Shown piece after piece: positions 43,901-51,308 of a stretch of DNA of 64,000 nt (position 1 is its first letter; each line of letters opens with the position of its first letter). The position numbers and the translations under genes were made by a program. Below the pieces are notes generated by a model, which made no database searches, was not told where the DNA came from, and saw only the letters and a list, made by a program, of their open reading frames with translations. The stretch covers positions 62,001-126,000 of the forward strand of contig JARGPL010000027.1 of the NCBI GenBank assembly GCA_029210175.1. Reading direction: 5' to 3'. This DNA comes from Minwuia sp. (GTDB lineage Bacteria > Pseudomonadota > Alphaproteobacteria > Minwuiales > Minwuiaceae).

Positions 43901-46220
43901 CGCCCTGGGGGTCACGACCGACCCGGAGCGGACAATCGAGGTCAACGCGCTGTCCGATGCATCCGCCGTCGTGGTGACCCAGGTTGGCACGGGCGAATCC
44001 GACACGCTGTTCGCCGATGTCGAGGAAGCGTCCTTCAACGACGCCCTGTTCAGCCTCCGCGTGCTGGATGATACGGCCAACACCGAAACCCTCGGCGTGA
44101 CCAACGATATCGTGGCCGGACTTGGCGGCAATGACACGTTGGACGGCGGGGCCGGTCGCGACTTCCTCAGCGGCGATGCGGGCGATGACAGCCTGTCCGG
44201 TGGTGATGGCGATGACACGCTGGAAGGCGACGCGGGCAACAACACCCTCAGCGGCGATGCGGGCAACGACAGTTTCCGCTTCAACGCCACCAACGCGGGC
44301 ACCAACGCGGTTGCTGGCGGTGATGGCGCGGCGGACGAGATCAACCTGCTGCTGAATGACACCGCAGGCAGTGCCGTGGACATTTCGGCTTCCGAAACGG
44401 ATGTGACCGTACAGACAACAACCGGTGCAACGGTTCAGACAGTGACCGGCGACGCGGCGGTCGAAAGGGTCGGCATCACCGGCTCCACAGGCAATGACAG
44501 CGTGACCGTAGGTGATCTTGCCGCCACGGGCATAGGCGATGTCGTGGCGGAGCTCGACTCCGGCAACGACAATCTGGACGGGCGTTCGGCGACGGCGAGC
44601 CTGAACGTCAAGGGCCAGGCCGGCGATGACACGCTGCGCGGCGGCGTGGGCAACGACACCCTGGATGGCAACGGGCAGGGCACGGATGCCACCTCCGGTG
44701 ACGTGGTGACCTACGACCATCTGGATACCGACCTGCTGGCGGACCTCTCGCGCGGCTTTGCCACCAGCGCCGATTCGGGCACGGATCAGCTGTCCCGCCT
44801 GGAGACCGTCATCGGCGGCGCGGGCAACGACACCATCACCGGCAGCGACAGCGCCAACCGTCTTGTCGGCAACGGGGGCAACGACAGCCTGACGGGGCTG
44901 GCGGGCGATGACACGCTGGCGGGTGAAGCGGGCGACGACACGCTGAACGGCGACGATACGCTGAACGGCACCGGGCTGGACGTGGCTGACTATTCCGCGC
45001 TGGGGGCGGAAGATCTGGTCATGACCGTGACCGATGCGACGGTCAACGCAGGCAGCTTCGGCACCGACACCTTCATTTCCATCGAAGGCATCTTCGGCGG
45101 TGCGGGCAATGACCTGCTGAACGGCGATGCCGGGTCGAACCGCATGAATGGTGGCGCAGGCAACGATACGATCAGCACCTTCGCCAGCAATGACACGATC
45201 ATCGGCAGCGCCGGCAACGACAGCCTGAATGCGGGTGACGCCACCGACAGCGATACGATCGATTATTCCACGATCGCCAATGGCGGCGTCACCGTCGACC
45301 TGGGCATCGTCGACCTGGGCATCGGGAATGCCAACGGGACAGGCATCGGCAACGACACGCTGACCGGATTCGAAAATGTCATCGGCACCAATCAGGACGA
45401 TCAGATCTTCAGTGACGCCAGCGCGGGTCGCCTCGAAGCACGGGGCGGCAATGACTTCGTCACCGGCGGTGACGGCATCGACGACATCCTGGGTGAGGAC
45501 GGCAACGACACCCTGAGCGGTGACAATGGCGCCGACAGCCTGCGTGGCGGTCTGGGTCAGGACTCCATCAATGGTGGCGACGGCAATGACTTCATCCAGA
45601 GCGAACAGGGTGCCGACACGGTCTTCGGCGACGCGGGTGACGACACGATATCCGGCGGGTCCGGCGCAGACCTGATCGACGGCGGCACCGGTGCCGACAG
45701 CATCAATGGTGATGCAGGCAATGACACCGTGCGCGGGGGTGACGGCAATGACCAGATCGCGGCCCTCTCGGGGCTGAACACGCTGCAGGGTGATGGTGGC
45801 GACGACAGCATCTCCGGTGGTGACAATGTCGATGAGATATTCGGCGGTCTTGGTTCCGACGAACTGACCGGCAACCAGGGCGACGACCGTTTCCGCTATG
45901 ACACGGTCGATGACGGCGGCGACACGATCACCGACTTCGCCAGCGGCGGCGACAGGTTCCTGATCGATCGGGGCGGGTTCAACAATGTCGGCGGCGGGGC
46001 GAACAGCCTGACCGACGGGCAGAACTTCGTCAGCGCCGCCTTCGACCTGACCAACAACCCCGGCGGCGTGAACATCGGCACGAACGAAGCCACGTTCTTC
46101 TTTGACGAAAGCGACAACCGCCTGCATTTCGACCCCGACGGCGGGTCCAGCGCCAACAGCTTCGAGATTGCGCGCCTGACGTCCGGTACCGTTCAGGCGG
46201 CGGATTTCGAAGTACAGTAG
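40953..46220 (+). CDS. Giant FecR-domain/RTX calcium-binding protein, type I secretion candidate
   Basis: A 1755-residue acidic protein. The N terminus has no Sec signal. A FecR-like domain spans about 35-200 (SVRTVVGDVFVVHVDGR, VGPGDIILTRGDGAVEL), then an Asp/Asn-rich linker at about 290-325 (DDNDNNNN). From about residue 440 to 1645 come RTX nonapeptide arrays of the GGxGxDxLx type, interrupted by five copies of a non-RTX unit starting DRAxFxG. The C terminus (FRYDTVDDGGDTITDF; then FFFDESDNRLHFDPDGG) is of the type I secretion target kind. ATG 40953 follows GAGGACGG and lies downstream of the sigma-54 promoter, so longer versions are unlikely. Probable role: calcium-stabilised adhesin or matrix protein. 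No exporter gene adjoins. Confidence 0.9.
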   Translation: MDQPTSRDSAEVTLSDAMTDVAGFVLPADQVAGATEDADRAETVQLLTSEVQGTLSVRTVVGDVFVVHVDGRQGPLQLGERVGPGDIILTRGDGAVELVTADGAAAFFDSDSRILLEAPTDDSSREPQFFVIQGQFAVDNTAAESGGADVLYVRTPVANLTVRGARVIGKAAPEAQANTFVLLPSTSGFTTGSVAVATAGAVLVLDQPLQGMEVLSMFRQPTALSNIDVDTLLSSFAPGVLAYTDLDSLSDLPPIEDPSVLAQLRAALGLDDDQVEIAAGEEIGDVSGEEQVIGSVGDDDLADRNDDDEQIVGDDNDNNNNIISFDGTQRYNIAQGDATLIGGGGIDTLIIQADENQTNIVTGQTEDGRAVMNFDVDGVNTQVTIQNVEELEIDLGTNDDRVILGDLTGSGILDNTVIIRTGAGSDIIDGRNAGLSLELFGGAGDDTLTGGVSNDLLSGGTDASLLTGGAGNDRIIGGTGTDRAVYAGDKNNFDQSVDDTSGDITLQDTVGAEGTDTLSAEIDEIDFNGSIFDITLGDAGANSLIGDGGNNILVGRAGDDTVSGGDGNDVLAGGGGSDRATFSGIASNFTADASADGLSVILTDTVGSEGVDTLSTDIEILEFAGTGLNTTFGTSGDDLLNQQDGGAVAVGGTGSDTINGGAGSDVQFGGAGSDSLSGGAGGDTLLGEDGDDTLAGGVDDDQIFGGNGNDLAIFNSAIEDITGTAEADGSAITVESTAEGRDTIGNDVEQIRFAGETFDLTFGSVNADNQTLGDGNDIVAALAGNDTIATGGGRDAVLAGDGNDDISGNAGVDTLLGEDGDDTLTGGVGDDVLSGGAGTADRAVFAGNVAEFSLSASGDGTSVTITDNLTGDVDEGTDRLDGTFEQLQFSGEVLALTVGGAADDALTADNTRNIMFGGDGNDTITGGTAADILSGGAGTDVVSGGAGADDINGDAGDDTLAGGTGNDSLRGGDGTDRVEIADDALGVTTDPERTIEVNALSDASAVVVTQVGTGESDTLFADVEEASFNDALFSLRVLDDTANTETLGVTNDIVAGLGGNDTLDGGAGRDFLSGDAGDDSLSGGDGDDTLEGDAGNNTLSGDAGNDSFRFNATNAGTNAVAGGDGAADEINLLLNDTAGSAVDISASETDVTVQTTTGATVQTVTGDAAVERVGITGSTGNDSVTVGDLAATGIGDVVAELDSGNDNLDGRSATASLNVKGQAGDDTLRGGVGNDTLDGNGQGTDATSGDVVTYDHLDTDLLADLSRGFATSADSGTDQLSRLETVIGGAGNDTITGSDSANRLVGNGGNDSLTGLAGDDTLAGEAGDDTLNGDDTLNGTGLDVADYSALGAEDLVMTVTDATVNAGSFGTDTFISIEGIFGGAGNDLLNGDAGSNRMNGGAGNDTISTFASNDTIIGSAGNDSLNAGDATDSDTIDYSTIANGGVTVDLGIVDLGIGNANGTGIGNDTLTGFENVIGTNQDDQIFSDASAGRLEARGGNDFVTGGDGIDDILGEDGNDTLSGDNGADSLRGGLGQDSINGGDGNDFIQSEQGADTVFGDAGDDTISGGSGADLIDGGTGADSINGDAGNDTVRGGDGNDQIAALSGLNTLQGDGGDDSISGGDNVDEIFGGLGSDELTGNQGDDRFRYDTVDDGGDTITDFASGGDRFLIDRGGFNNVGGGANSLTDGQNFVSAAFDLTNNPGGVNIGTNEATFFFDESDNRLHFDPDGGSSANSFEIARLTSGTVQAADFEVQ
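42272..45893 (+). repeat. RTX nonapeptide repeat arrays with five interspersed units
   Basis: The DNA repeats GGCGGCxxxGGCAAYGAY-like blocks encoding calcium-binding RTX turns. Five inserted units of about 60-70 residues begin at 42396, 42684, 43080, 43473 and 43878. Each opens with D(R/L)xxxxxx and ends with a short strand like IEILEFAGxxxxxTFG. The unit starts are 288, 396, 393 and 405 bases apart; the units differ enough in sequence to be old duplications rather than recent expansion. Confidence 0.85.
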
Positions 46221-46331
46221 ATACCGGTGTCGGCGCTCCGGATCCACGGCATTCGCGCTTGACCTGACCGCACTGCGCCATAGGTTGCGCGGTGCCGGAT
46301 CTCCCCGGCATCTTCACAGCATGGCGGCAGG

Positions 46332-47033
46332 ATGAACCACGGATCCGACACTCTGGGCCGCAGCATCATGGACGGGCTGCGCATGACCTTCGGGTTTGCG
46401 CTGGGCGCGTTCACGTTCGGCATCGTCTATGGCACTGCCGCGCATGTGCAGGGCATGGGGGATGAGCAGACACTGGTACTCAGCTTCACCGCCTTCGCCG
46501 GTGCAGCGCAGTTCGCGGTGCTGCCGTTCTGGAACGATCCGCTGCCGCTGCTTGCCATCGCACTCTCCGCCGGTCTGGTCTCCACCCGCAACATCCTGAT
46601 GGGCCTGACCCTCACGCCGATCCTGCGACAGATGTCCCCGCTGCACCGGCTGGTTGGCATCTGGCTGCTGGTCGATGCCACCTGGGCCCTGACGATGCGG
46701 GAACGCCATCGGGCTGATGTCGGTGTGCTGTATCTCACCTGCTCCCTCACCCTGCTGGTCACCTGGATGGCAGGGGTCGCGCTGGGGGTCAGCCTGCCCG
46801 GGGTGCTGGATCCGGTCACCCAGGAAGCACTGGGATACGGCGGAATCACGTTCCTGTTCCTGATCCTGCTGATGGTTGCGCGCAGCCGCATCGGCCCCGT
46901 GCTGCCGTGGCTTGTTGCTGCTGCCGCCGCCGTGGCGGCAGACCATTTCCTGGATCCGCAGTTCTCCCTGATCATCGGTGTCGGGGCCGGGGCCCTGACC
47001 GGCCTGATCCTGCCGGAGCGCGCGGATGGTTGA
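46332..47033 (+). CDS. azlC: AzlC-family branched-chain amino acid exporter, large subunit
   Basis: A 233-residue protein with about five to six hydrophobic helices. It shows the AzlC signatures FGFALGAFTFGIVYGTAA near the start and FAGAAQFAVLPFW in the second helix region, followed by STRNILMGLTLTPIL. With AzlD it forms a two-component exporter of branched-chain amino acids or analogues. It overlaps azlD by eight bases. The start at 46332 could instead be the ATG at about 46371. Confidence 0.9.
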   Translation: MNHGSDTLGRSIMDGLRMTFGFALGAFTFGIVYGTAAHVQGMGDEQTLVLSFTAFAGAAQFAVLPFWNDPLPLLAIALSAGLVSTRNILMGLTLTPILRQMSPLHRLVGIWLLVDATWALTMRERHRADVGVLYLTCSLTLLVTWMAGVALGVSLPGVLDPVTQEALGYGGITFLFLILLMVARSRIGPVLPWLVAAAAAVAADHFLDPQFSLIIGVGAGALTGLILPERADG

Positions 47034-47331
47034 TACGCTTTCGGCATGGATCGCGATCGGCATGCTGACCGTGGTCGTCTTCGCATCCCGCTATCTCGGC
47101 TATGCGATCGGCAACCATGTCCCGGCCAGGGGGCGGTTACGGCGGTTGTTGAACGTGTTGCCCGGCTGCGCCATCGCAGCCGTCGTCGCCCCGCAGATCG
47201 CCCATGCCGGTCCGTTCCAGATCGCGGTACTTGCTGTTGCCGGGATCGCGCTTTGGCTGACGGGGCAGGTTGCCGTGGGTCTGCTGCTTGGTCTTGGCCT
47301 GCTGGTTGGCGGCGCACATCTGGGTTTCTGA
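47026..47331 (+). CDS. azlD: AzlD-family small exporter subunit
   Basis: A 101-residue protein with three to four hydrophobic helices, containing ASRYLGYAIGNHVPA and LLNVLPGCAIAAVVAPQI, the conserved AzlD region. It partners AzlC in amino-acid export; its start lies inside the azlC end, so production is coupled. Confidence 0.9.
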   Translation: MVDTLSAWIAIGMLTVVVFASRYLGYAIGNHVPARGRLRRLLNVLPGCAIAAVVAPQIAHAGPFQIAVLAVAGIALWLTGQVAVGLLLGLGLLVGGAHLGF

Positions 47332-47525
47332 TCATGTCCAGCCGGTTCGGTCCGGTTATCTGGTGACGTCGTCACGCTGGTGTGATGAACTCGGCGCTGA
47401 ATAAACGTCGCTGTTTCCTTGTTAATCACACGTCTGGTGCGGGATGATGGGGGCACTGATGCCTGGAATGCCGCAAGTGCGGCAGTCCGTCGACCTGACG
47501 GTCGGGAACCTTGAGGAGGAATTTG

Positions 47526-47966
47526 ATGAAGAAGATCATTCTGGCGAGCATTGCCGCCACCGTGTTTGCCGGGGCAGCTTTCGCGGGCGCACATGGCAGC
47601 ATGTCCGACAAGCGCGTTGCGAGCATGAAGGAAATCGGCGGTGCCATGAAGGCCATCTCCGACGTTGCCAAGGGCAATGCCGAGGCGAGCGATGCCACCG
47701 TGGCCGCAGCGATGAAGATCAACACCCTGTCCCAGCAGGTCCCGTCATGGTTCCCGGAAGGGTCGGGCGAATATCGCGCTAAGGCCAACATCTGGACCGA
47801 TTGGGCCGGCTTCAAGGCAGCCAATGACAAGTTCGTTGCTGCATCCGCTGACCTGGTCGAGGCGACCAAGACCATGGACGCTGGCAAGATCGGTGCAGCA
47901 CTGGGCGCCACGGGCAAGACCTGCGGCGGTTGCCACGAGACCTACCGTGGTCCGAAGCCGAGCTGA
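47526..47966 (+). CDS. Class II c-type cytochrome (cytochrome c'-like), exported
   Basis: A 146-residue protein with a signal peptide (MKKIILASIAATVFAGAAFA, cleavage near 20-22), a four-helix-bundle-type body and one heme site near the C terminus, CGGCH (Cys133, Cys136, His137). That placement is the mark of class II cytochromes c', which bind NO or CO or carry electrons in the periplasm. ATG 47526 is set by GAGGAGGA upstream. A diheme cytochrome gene begins five bases after its stop, so they are expressed together. Confidence 0.92.
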   Translation: MKKIILASIAATVFAGAAFAGAHGSMSDKRVASMKEIGGAMKAISDVAKGNAEASDATVAAAMKINTLSQQVPSWFPEGSGEYRAKANIWTDWAGFKAANDKFVAASADLVEATKTMDAGKIGAALGATGKTCGGCHETYRGPKPS

Positions 47967-47971
47967 TCGGC

Positions 47972-48892
47972 GTGATCCTGCGCAAGCATTTCCGTACAGG
48001 CCTTCGTCGGGTCGGGCTCTTGCCCGGCCTGGCGTCGGTCCTTGCCGTCCCTGCGCTTCTCCTCGCCGGAATGGCGGGCTCCGCCGTGGCTGAGACCACC
48101 GTGGAAAAGGGTGCCTATCTTGTCCGTGCCGGTGGCTGCCTGGCCTGCCATACGGCGAAGAAGGACGGGGTCGCCTATGCTGGCGGACATGCGCTGAAGA
48201 CACCTTTCGGAACATTCTACAGTCCCAACATCACGCCGGACCCGGATCACGGCATCGGCCGCTGGTCGGACGACGACTTTGTCCGCGCCCTGCATGAAGG
48301 TGTCGCGCCCGACGGCGGACGCTATTTCCCGGTCTTTCCCTATGGCAGCTACACACGGATGACCCGGGACGATGCCCTGGCGATCAAGGCGTTCCTGTTC
48401 TCGCTCGATCCGGTGGCACAGCCGAACCGCGAACACGATGTCAGCTTCCCCTTTTCCTGGCGGTTCATGCAGCGCGGCTGGCGCACGCTGTTCTTCGATG
48501 AAGGGCGGTTCGAACCCGATCCCGCGCAGTCGGCGGAATGGAACCGCGGCGCCTATCTGGTGGATGCCCTGACCCACTGCGGCGAATGCCATACACCACG
48601 CAACGTTTTCGGTGGTCTGAAGCGCGACCAGTACATGTCAGGCACCGTGGACGGGCCGGAAAACCAGTCGGTGCCGAACATCACCCCGCACGCCACCGGA
48701 ATCGGCGACTGGGGCAGGGGCGATCTGGTCAGCCTGCTGAAAAGCGGCATGAAACCCGATTTCGACAATGTGCAGGGCACGATGGCGGAAGCCATAGACG
48801 ATGGCCTGAAGTACCTGACAGACGCAGACCTGCAGGCGATAGAGACCTACATCTACGCGATAGAACCGATCGAAAACACCATCGCAAAGTGA
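47972..48892 (+). CDS. Exported diheme c-type cytochrome (dehydrogenase-associated type)
   Basis: A 306-residue protein. From GTG 47972 the N terminus is a good signal peptide (basic start, then LASVLAVPALLLAGMAGSAVA, cleavage near 40). Two class I heme sites follow: CLACH (Cys56, Cys59, His60) and CGECH (Cys203, Cys206, His207). Segments such as TPFGTFYSPNITPD, GIGRWSDDDF and FPYGSYTRMT are typical of cytochrome subunits serving periplasmic dehydrogenases, but no dehydrogenase gene is adjacent. It is probably co-transcribed with the preceding cytochrome c'-like gene. It could also accept electrons in an unlinked system. Confidence 0.87.
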   Translation: MILRKHFRTGLRRVGLLPGLASVLAVPALLLAGMAGSAVAETTVEKGAYLVRAGGCLACHTAKKDGVAYAGGHALKTPFGTFYSPNITPDPDHGIGRWSDDDFVRALHEGVAPDGGRYFPVFPYGSYTRMTRDDALAIKAFLFSLDPVAQPNREHDVSFPFSWRFMQRGWRTLFFDEGRFEPDPAQSAEWNRGAYLVDALTHCGECHTPRNVFGGLKRDQYMSGTVDGPENQSVPNITPHATGIGDWGRGDLVSLLKSGMKPDFDNVQGTMAEAIDDGLKYLTDADLQAIETYIYAIEPIENTIAK

Positions 48893-48897
48893 CACCG

Positions 48898-48917
48898 GAT
48901 CAGCATGTTGGCTGATC
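48898..48917 (+). terminator. Stem-loop after the cytochrome gene pair
   Basis: A perfect seven-pair stem GATCAGC / GCTGATC with a six-base loop begins six bases after the diheme cytochrome stop. No T-run follows, so it may protect the mRNA end or assist Rho rather than terminate alone. Confidence 0.35.
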
Positions 48918-49050
48918 ACGGGACGGGGCATCTTCTGCGATCCGGGCAGGGTCTCGGGAAATCATTCATGCGTGGATGAAACGCTGCCATGCAGTTTCAA
49001 TGCTGGTGATCGGGCTGTCAGACCGATAGCCTTTAGGTATTGTCAGTTCA

Positions 49051-50235
49051 ATGAGGTCCGTCTTGTCCGACTCGAGCAAAGAGATTTCGACAACGGAAAA
49101 CAGCAACAACGCGCAGGATGTGGACACAGCATCTTCCGGCGGTGACGTGGCATCGGTACGCCCGGCACGCCGACGCAAGCGGTCGCTGCGACGTTTCGTG
49201 CTGCTGGTTGTCATCCCCGTTCTGATCATTGCCGGTGCCGGGTTCGGCTACGCGCTGGGTGGCCGCTACATCACCACGGAAAATGCCTATGTGAAATCAA
49301 CCAAGTTCGCGGTTTCAAGCGATCTTGATGGCCGGGTCAGCGCGGTGCATGTGACCGAGAACCAGCGGGTTCGGGCTGGCGACGTGCTGATCGAACTGGA
49401 CAGCCGCGCCCATGAGATCCGGCTGGCGGAAACGGAGGCTGATCTGTCGCGTGCAGCCAGCCAGGTCGCACGGCTGAAGATCGAATATCGCGCCGCGCAG
49501 GCCGAACTGTCGGAAACCCGCGCCCGCATCGACCATCTGGAAAAACAGACGGAACGCTATCACAGCCTTTCCAAACGGGGCATCGCCGCCTCCGCGCAAT
49601 ATGAAGAAGCAGCTGCCGATCTGTCTGCCGCCCGCCGCAAGGTCGCCACGCAGCAGGAACGGGTGAAGGAAGCCCTGATCTCCATCGGGGGTGACGTCAA
49701 TCGCCCCGTTGAATCACATCCTGTCTATCTGGCCGCAGCGGCGCAGCGTGATCAGGCCATGCTGTGGCTCAATTACACGCGTATCCTGGCGCCGTCCGAC
49801 GGCATCGTGACCGCCATTCATCTGGAGACCGGTGAGTATGTGGAGAAGGGTGAACCGATCTTCGCCCTGGTCGATGACCGTGACACCTGGGTGGAAGCCA
49901 ATCTGAAGGAAACCCAGCTCACCCATATTCATGAGGGGCTGAAGGCCGAGATCGAGGTTGATGCCTATCCCGGCGTGACCTGGCTCGCCACCGTTCAGGG
50001 CATCGCGCCTGCGACCGGGGCCGAGTTTTCCATCCTGCCACCACAGAACGCATCAGGTAACTGGGTGAAAGTGGTGCAGCGGGTGCCGGTGCGGCTGCGA
50101 CTGCTGCCCAATCAGGACCGCCCGCCGCTGCGTGCAGGCATGACCGCCCACATTTCCATCGATACGGGTCGGGAGCGCAAGTTGCTGACCGATGCCCGCG
50201 CCGCCATGGGCATGCGCCCCAGCACGCCGCACTGA
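49051..50235 (+). CDS. HlyD/EmrA-family membrane fusion (periplasmic adaptor) protein
   Basis: A 394-residue adaptor. A disordered cytoplasmic start (1-45) is followed by one membrane helix (about 49-69) and the adaptor body: TTENAYVKSTKFAVSSDLDGRV opens the lipoyl half-motif, an alpha-helical hairpin spans about 115-215, and GAEFSILPPQNASGNWVKVVQR is a hallmark of EmrA-type proteins. It should bridge an inner-membrane pump and an outer-membrane channel for small-molecule efflux. No EmrB-type MFS partner lies next to it, which is unusual. The start has no clear ribosome-binding site. Confidence 0.9.
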   Translation: MRSVLSDSSKEISTTENSNNAQDVDTASSGGDVASVRPARRRKRSLRRFVLLVVIPVLIIAGAGFGYALGGRYITTENAYVKSTKFAVSSDLDGRVSAVHVTENQRVRAGDVLIELDSRAHEIRLAETEADLSRAASQVARLKIEYRAAQAELSETRARIDHLEKQTERYHSLSKRGIAASAQYEEAAADLSAARRKVATQQERVKEALISIGGDVNRPVESHPVYLAAAAQRDQAMLWLNYTRILAPSDGIVTAIHLETGEYVEKGEPIFALVDDRDTWVEANLKETQLTHIHEGLKAEIEVDAYPGVTWLATVQGIAPATGAEFSILPPQNASGNWVKVVQRVPVRLRLLPNQDRPPLRAGMTAHISIDTGRERKLLTDARAAMGMRPSTPH

Positions 50236-50274
50236 CGACACCCCCATGACGACGCCCCCTTGACGACGCCCCCG
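50233..50274 (+). repeat. Three tandem 14-bp repeats overlapping a stop codon
   Basis: TGACGACACCCCCA, TGACGACGCCCCCT and TGACGACGCCCCCG follow one another, the first beginning with the TGA stop of the EmrA-like gene. The copies differ at one internal base and the final base. They may be replication slippage or a protein/mRNA end signal. Confidence 0.7.
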
Positions 50275-50368
50275 CGCTGACCTTCAACGACTGACCTCAG
50301 CGTCGGCGTCAGGGCGCAGTACGTGGTTCGGCAATCCGGATTTCCCGCCCTCAGCGCCTGTGGTCCCT

Positions 50369-50384
50369 GCCCCGACGTCGGGGC
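50369..50384. promoter_or_regulatory. 16-bp perfect palindrome upstream of the PhyH-TenA operon
   Basis: GCCCCGACGTCGGGGC is fully self-complementary and lies 112 bases before the PhyH start. It may be an operator or, with the following GTTTCC, a weak terminator of the EmrA-like gene. The evidence does not separate the two. Confidence 0.35.
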
Positions 50385-50495
50385 GTTTCCGGCAACGCCA
50401 TCTGCATGATCCTTGCGCCTGTCGCATGACCGTGGCGCAATCGCCGGGTGAACGCTACATTTCCGCTCGTGGCGAATGACAAGGGAGGCACTGGC

Positions 50496-51308
50496 ATGCT
50501 GGACAGCGCAACGATCGAGGCGTTTCGGCGCGACGGCGTGGTGGTTCTGAAGGGTGCGGCGGACGCACACTGGCTGGACCGGCTGCGGCAGGCGGTGGAC
50601 CAGAACATCGAAGCACCTGGCCCCTTCGGCAAGGTCTACACGCCGGAAGGTGCGGACGGATTCTATTTCGGCGACTACTGCAACTGGGACCGCATCGACG
50701 GTTATCGCGCCTTCGCCCGTGAAAGCGGCATCGCGCAAAAGGTCGCCGCCCTGTTTGGCAGTGAACGCCTCAACCTGTTCCACGAACATGTGCTGGTGAA
50801 GGACCCCGGCACCCAGACCGCAACACCCTGGCACCATGATCAGCCATACTGGGCGGTGGATGGCGATCAGGTGGGTTCCACCTGGATCGCGCTCGATCCG
50901 GTACCGGTCGACGTGACCATGTCTTTCGTCGCCGGATCGCACCTGTCGGGCGTGCATTACCGCCCGCGCTATTTCTCCAACGAGAGCGATTACGAAGACC
51001 ACGACGGGGCTTCGGTGCCGGACATTGACGCCAACCCTGATGATTACCGCATTCTCAGGTTCGCTGTGGAGCCAGGCGACGCCATTGCGTTCCACGCCCG
51101 CACCCTGCACGGCGCACCGGGCAACAAGGGGCAGCACCGCCGCCGCGCCGTGGCCTTTCGCTGGACCGGGGACGACGCGCGCTTTGCCCGCCGCAAGGGC
51201 CAGATGTCGCCACCGTTCCCCGATGTCGGGCTGGAACCCGGTGACCGCATGGACTGCCCGACCTTTCCCGTTGTCTGGCCGGAAGCGGCCGCGACGATAC
51301 CCGCATGA
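50496..51308 (+). CDS. Phytanoyl-CoA dioxygenase (PhyH) family oxygenase
   Basis: A 270-residue Fe(II)/2-oxoglutarate-dependent dioxygenase. The iron-binding facial triad is visible as His113-x-Asp115 in PWHHDQPYW and distal His205 in ARTLHGAP, with the basic cluster QHRRRAVAFRW that would hold 2-oxoglutarate. PhyH-family enzymes hydroxylate acyl-CoAs, amino acids, phosphonates or small metabolites. ATG 50496 is chosen for AGGGAGG at 50482-50488; a weaker upstream start exists at 50448. Its stop overlaps the tenA start (ATGA), so the two products are made together and may act on one substrate. Confidence 0.88.
   Translation: MLDSATIEAFRRDGVVVLKGAADAHWLDRLRQAVDQNIEAPGPFGKVYTPEGADGFYFGDYCNWDRIDGYRAFARESGIAQKVAALFGSERLNLFHEHVLVKDPGTQTATPWHHDQPYWAVDGDQVGSTWIALDPVPVDVTMSFVAGSHLSGVHYRPRYFSNESDYEDHDGASVPDIDANPDDYRILRFAVEPGDAIAFHARTLHGAPGNKGQHRRRAVAFRWTGDDARFARRKGQMSPPFPDVGLEPGDRMDCPTFPVVWPEAAATIPA

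Noticed and set aside
42272-45893. Regular repeats that could be taken for a CRISPR or satellite array
   Set aside because: The repeats stay in frame, vary at codon level and encode RTX calcium-binding turns. There are no constant repeats with unique spacers and no cas genes.
40875-46247. A 1790-codon open frame antisense to the RTX gene
   Set aside because: It mirrors the RTX gene's strong GGC/GAC codon bias, which removes stops from the opposite frame. The translated text has no domain logic, and the sense frame has promoter, ribosome-binding site and clear RTX motifs.
49051-50235. HlyD-family gene as the RTX exporter adaptor
   Set aside because: Its sequence is EmrA-like, no ABC ATPase adjoins it, and AzlCD and two cytochrome genes lie between it and the RTX gene.
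50236-50495. Possible TPP riboswitch ahead of the PhyH-TenA pair
   Set aside because: I looked for the conserved CTGAGA and GGTTAATACCAGCG-type elements and found neither.
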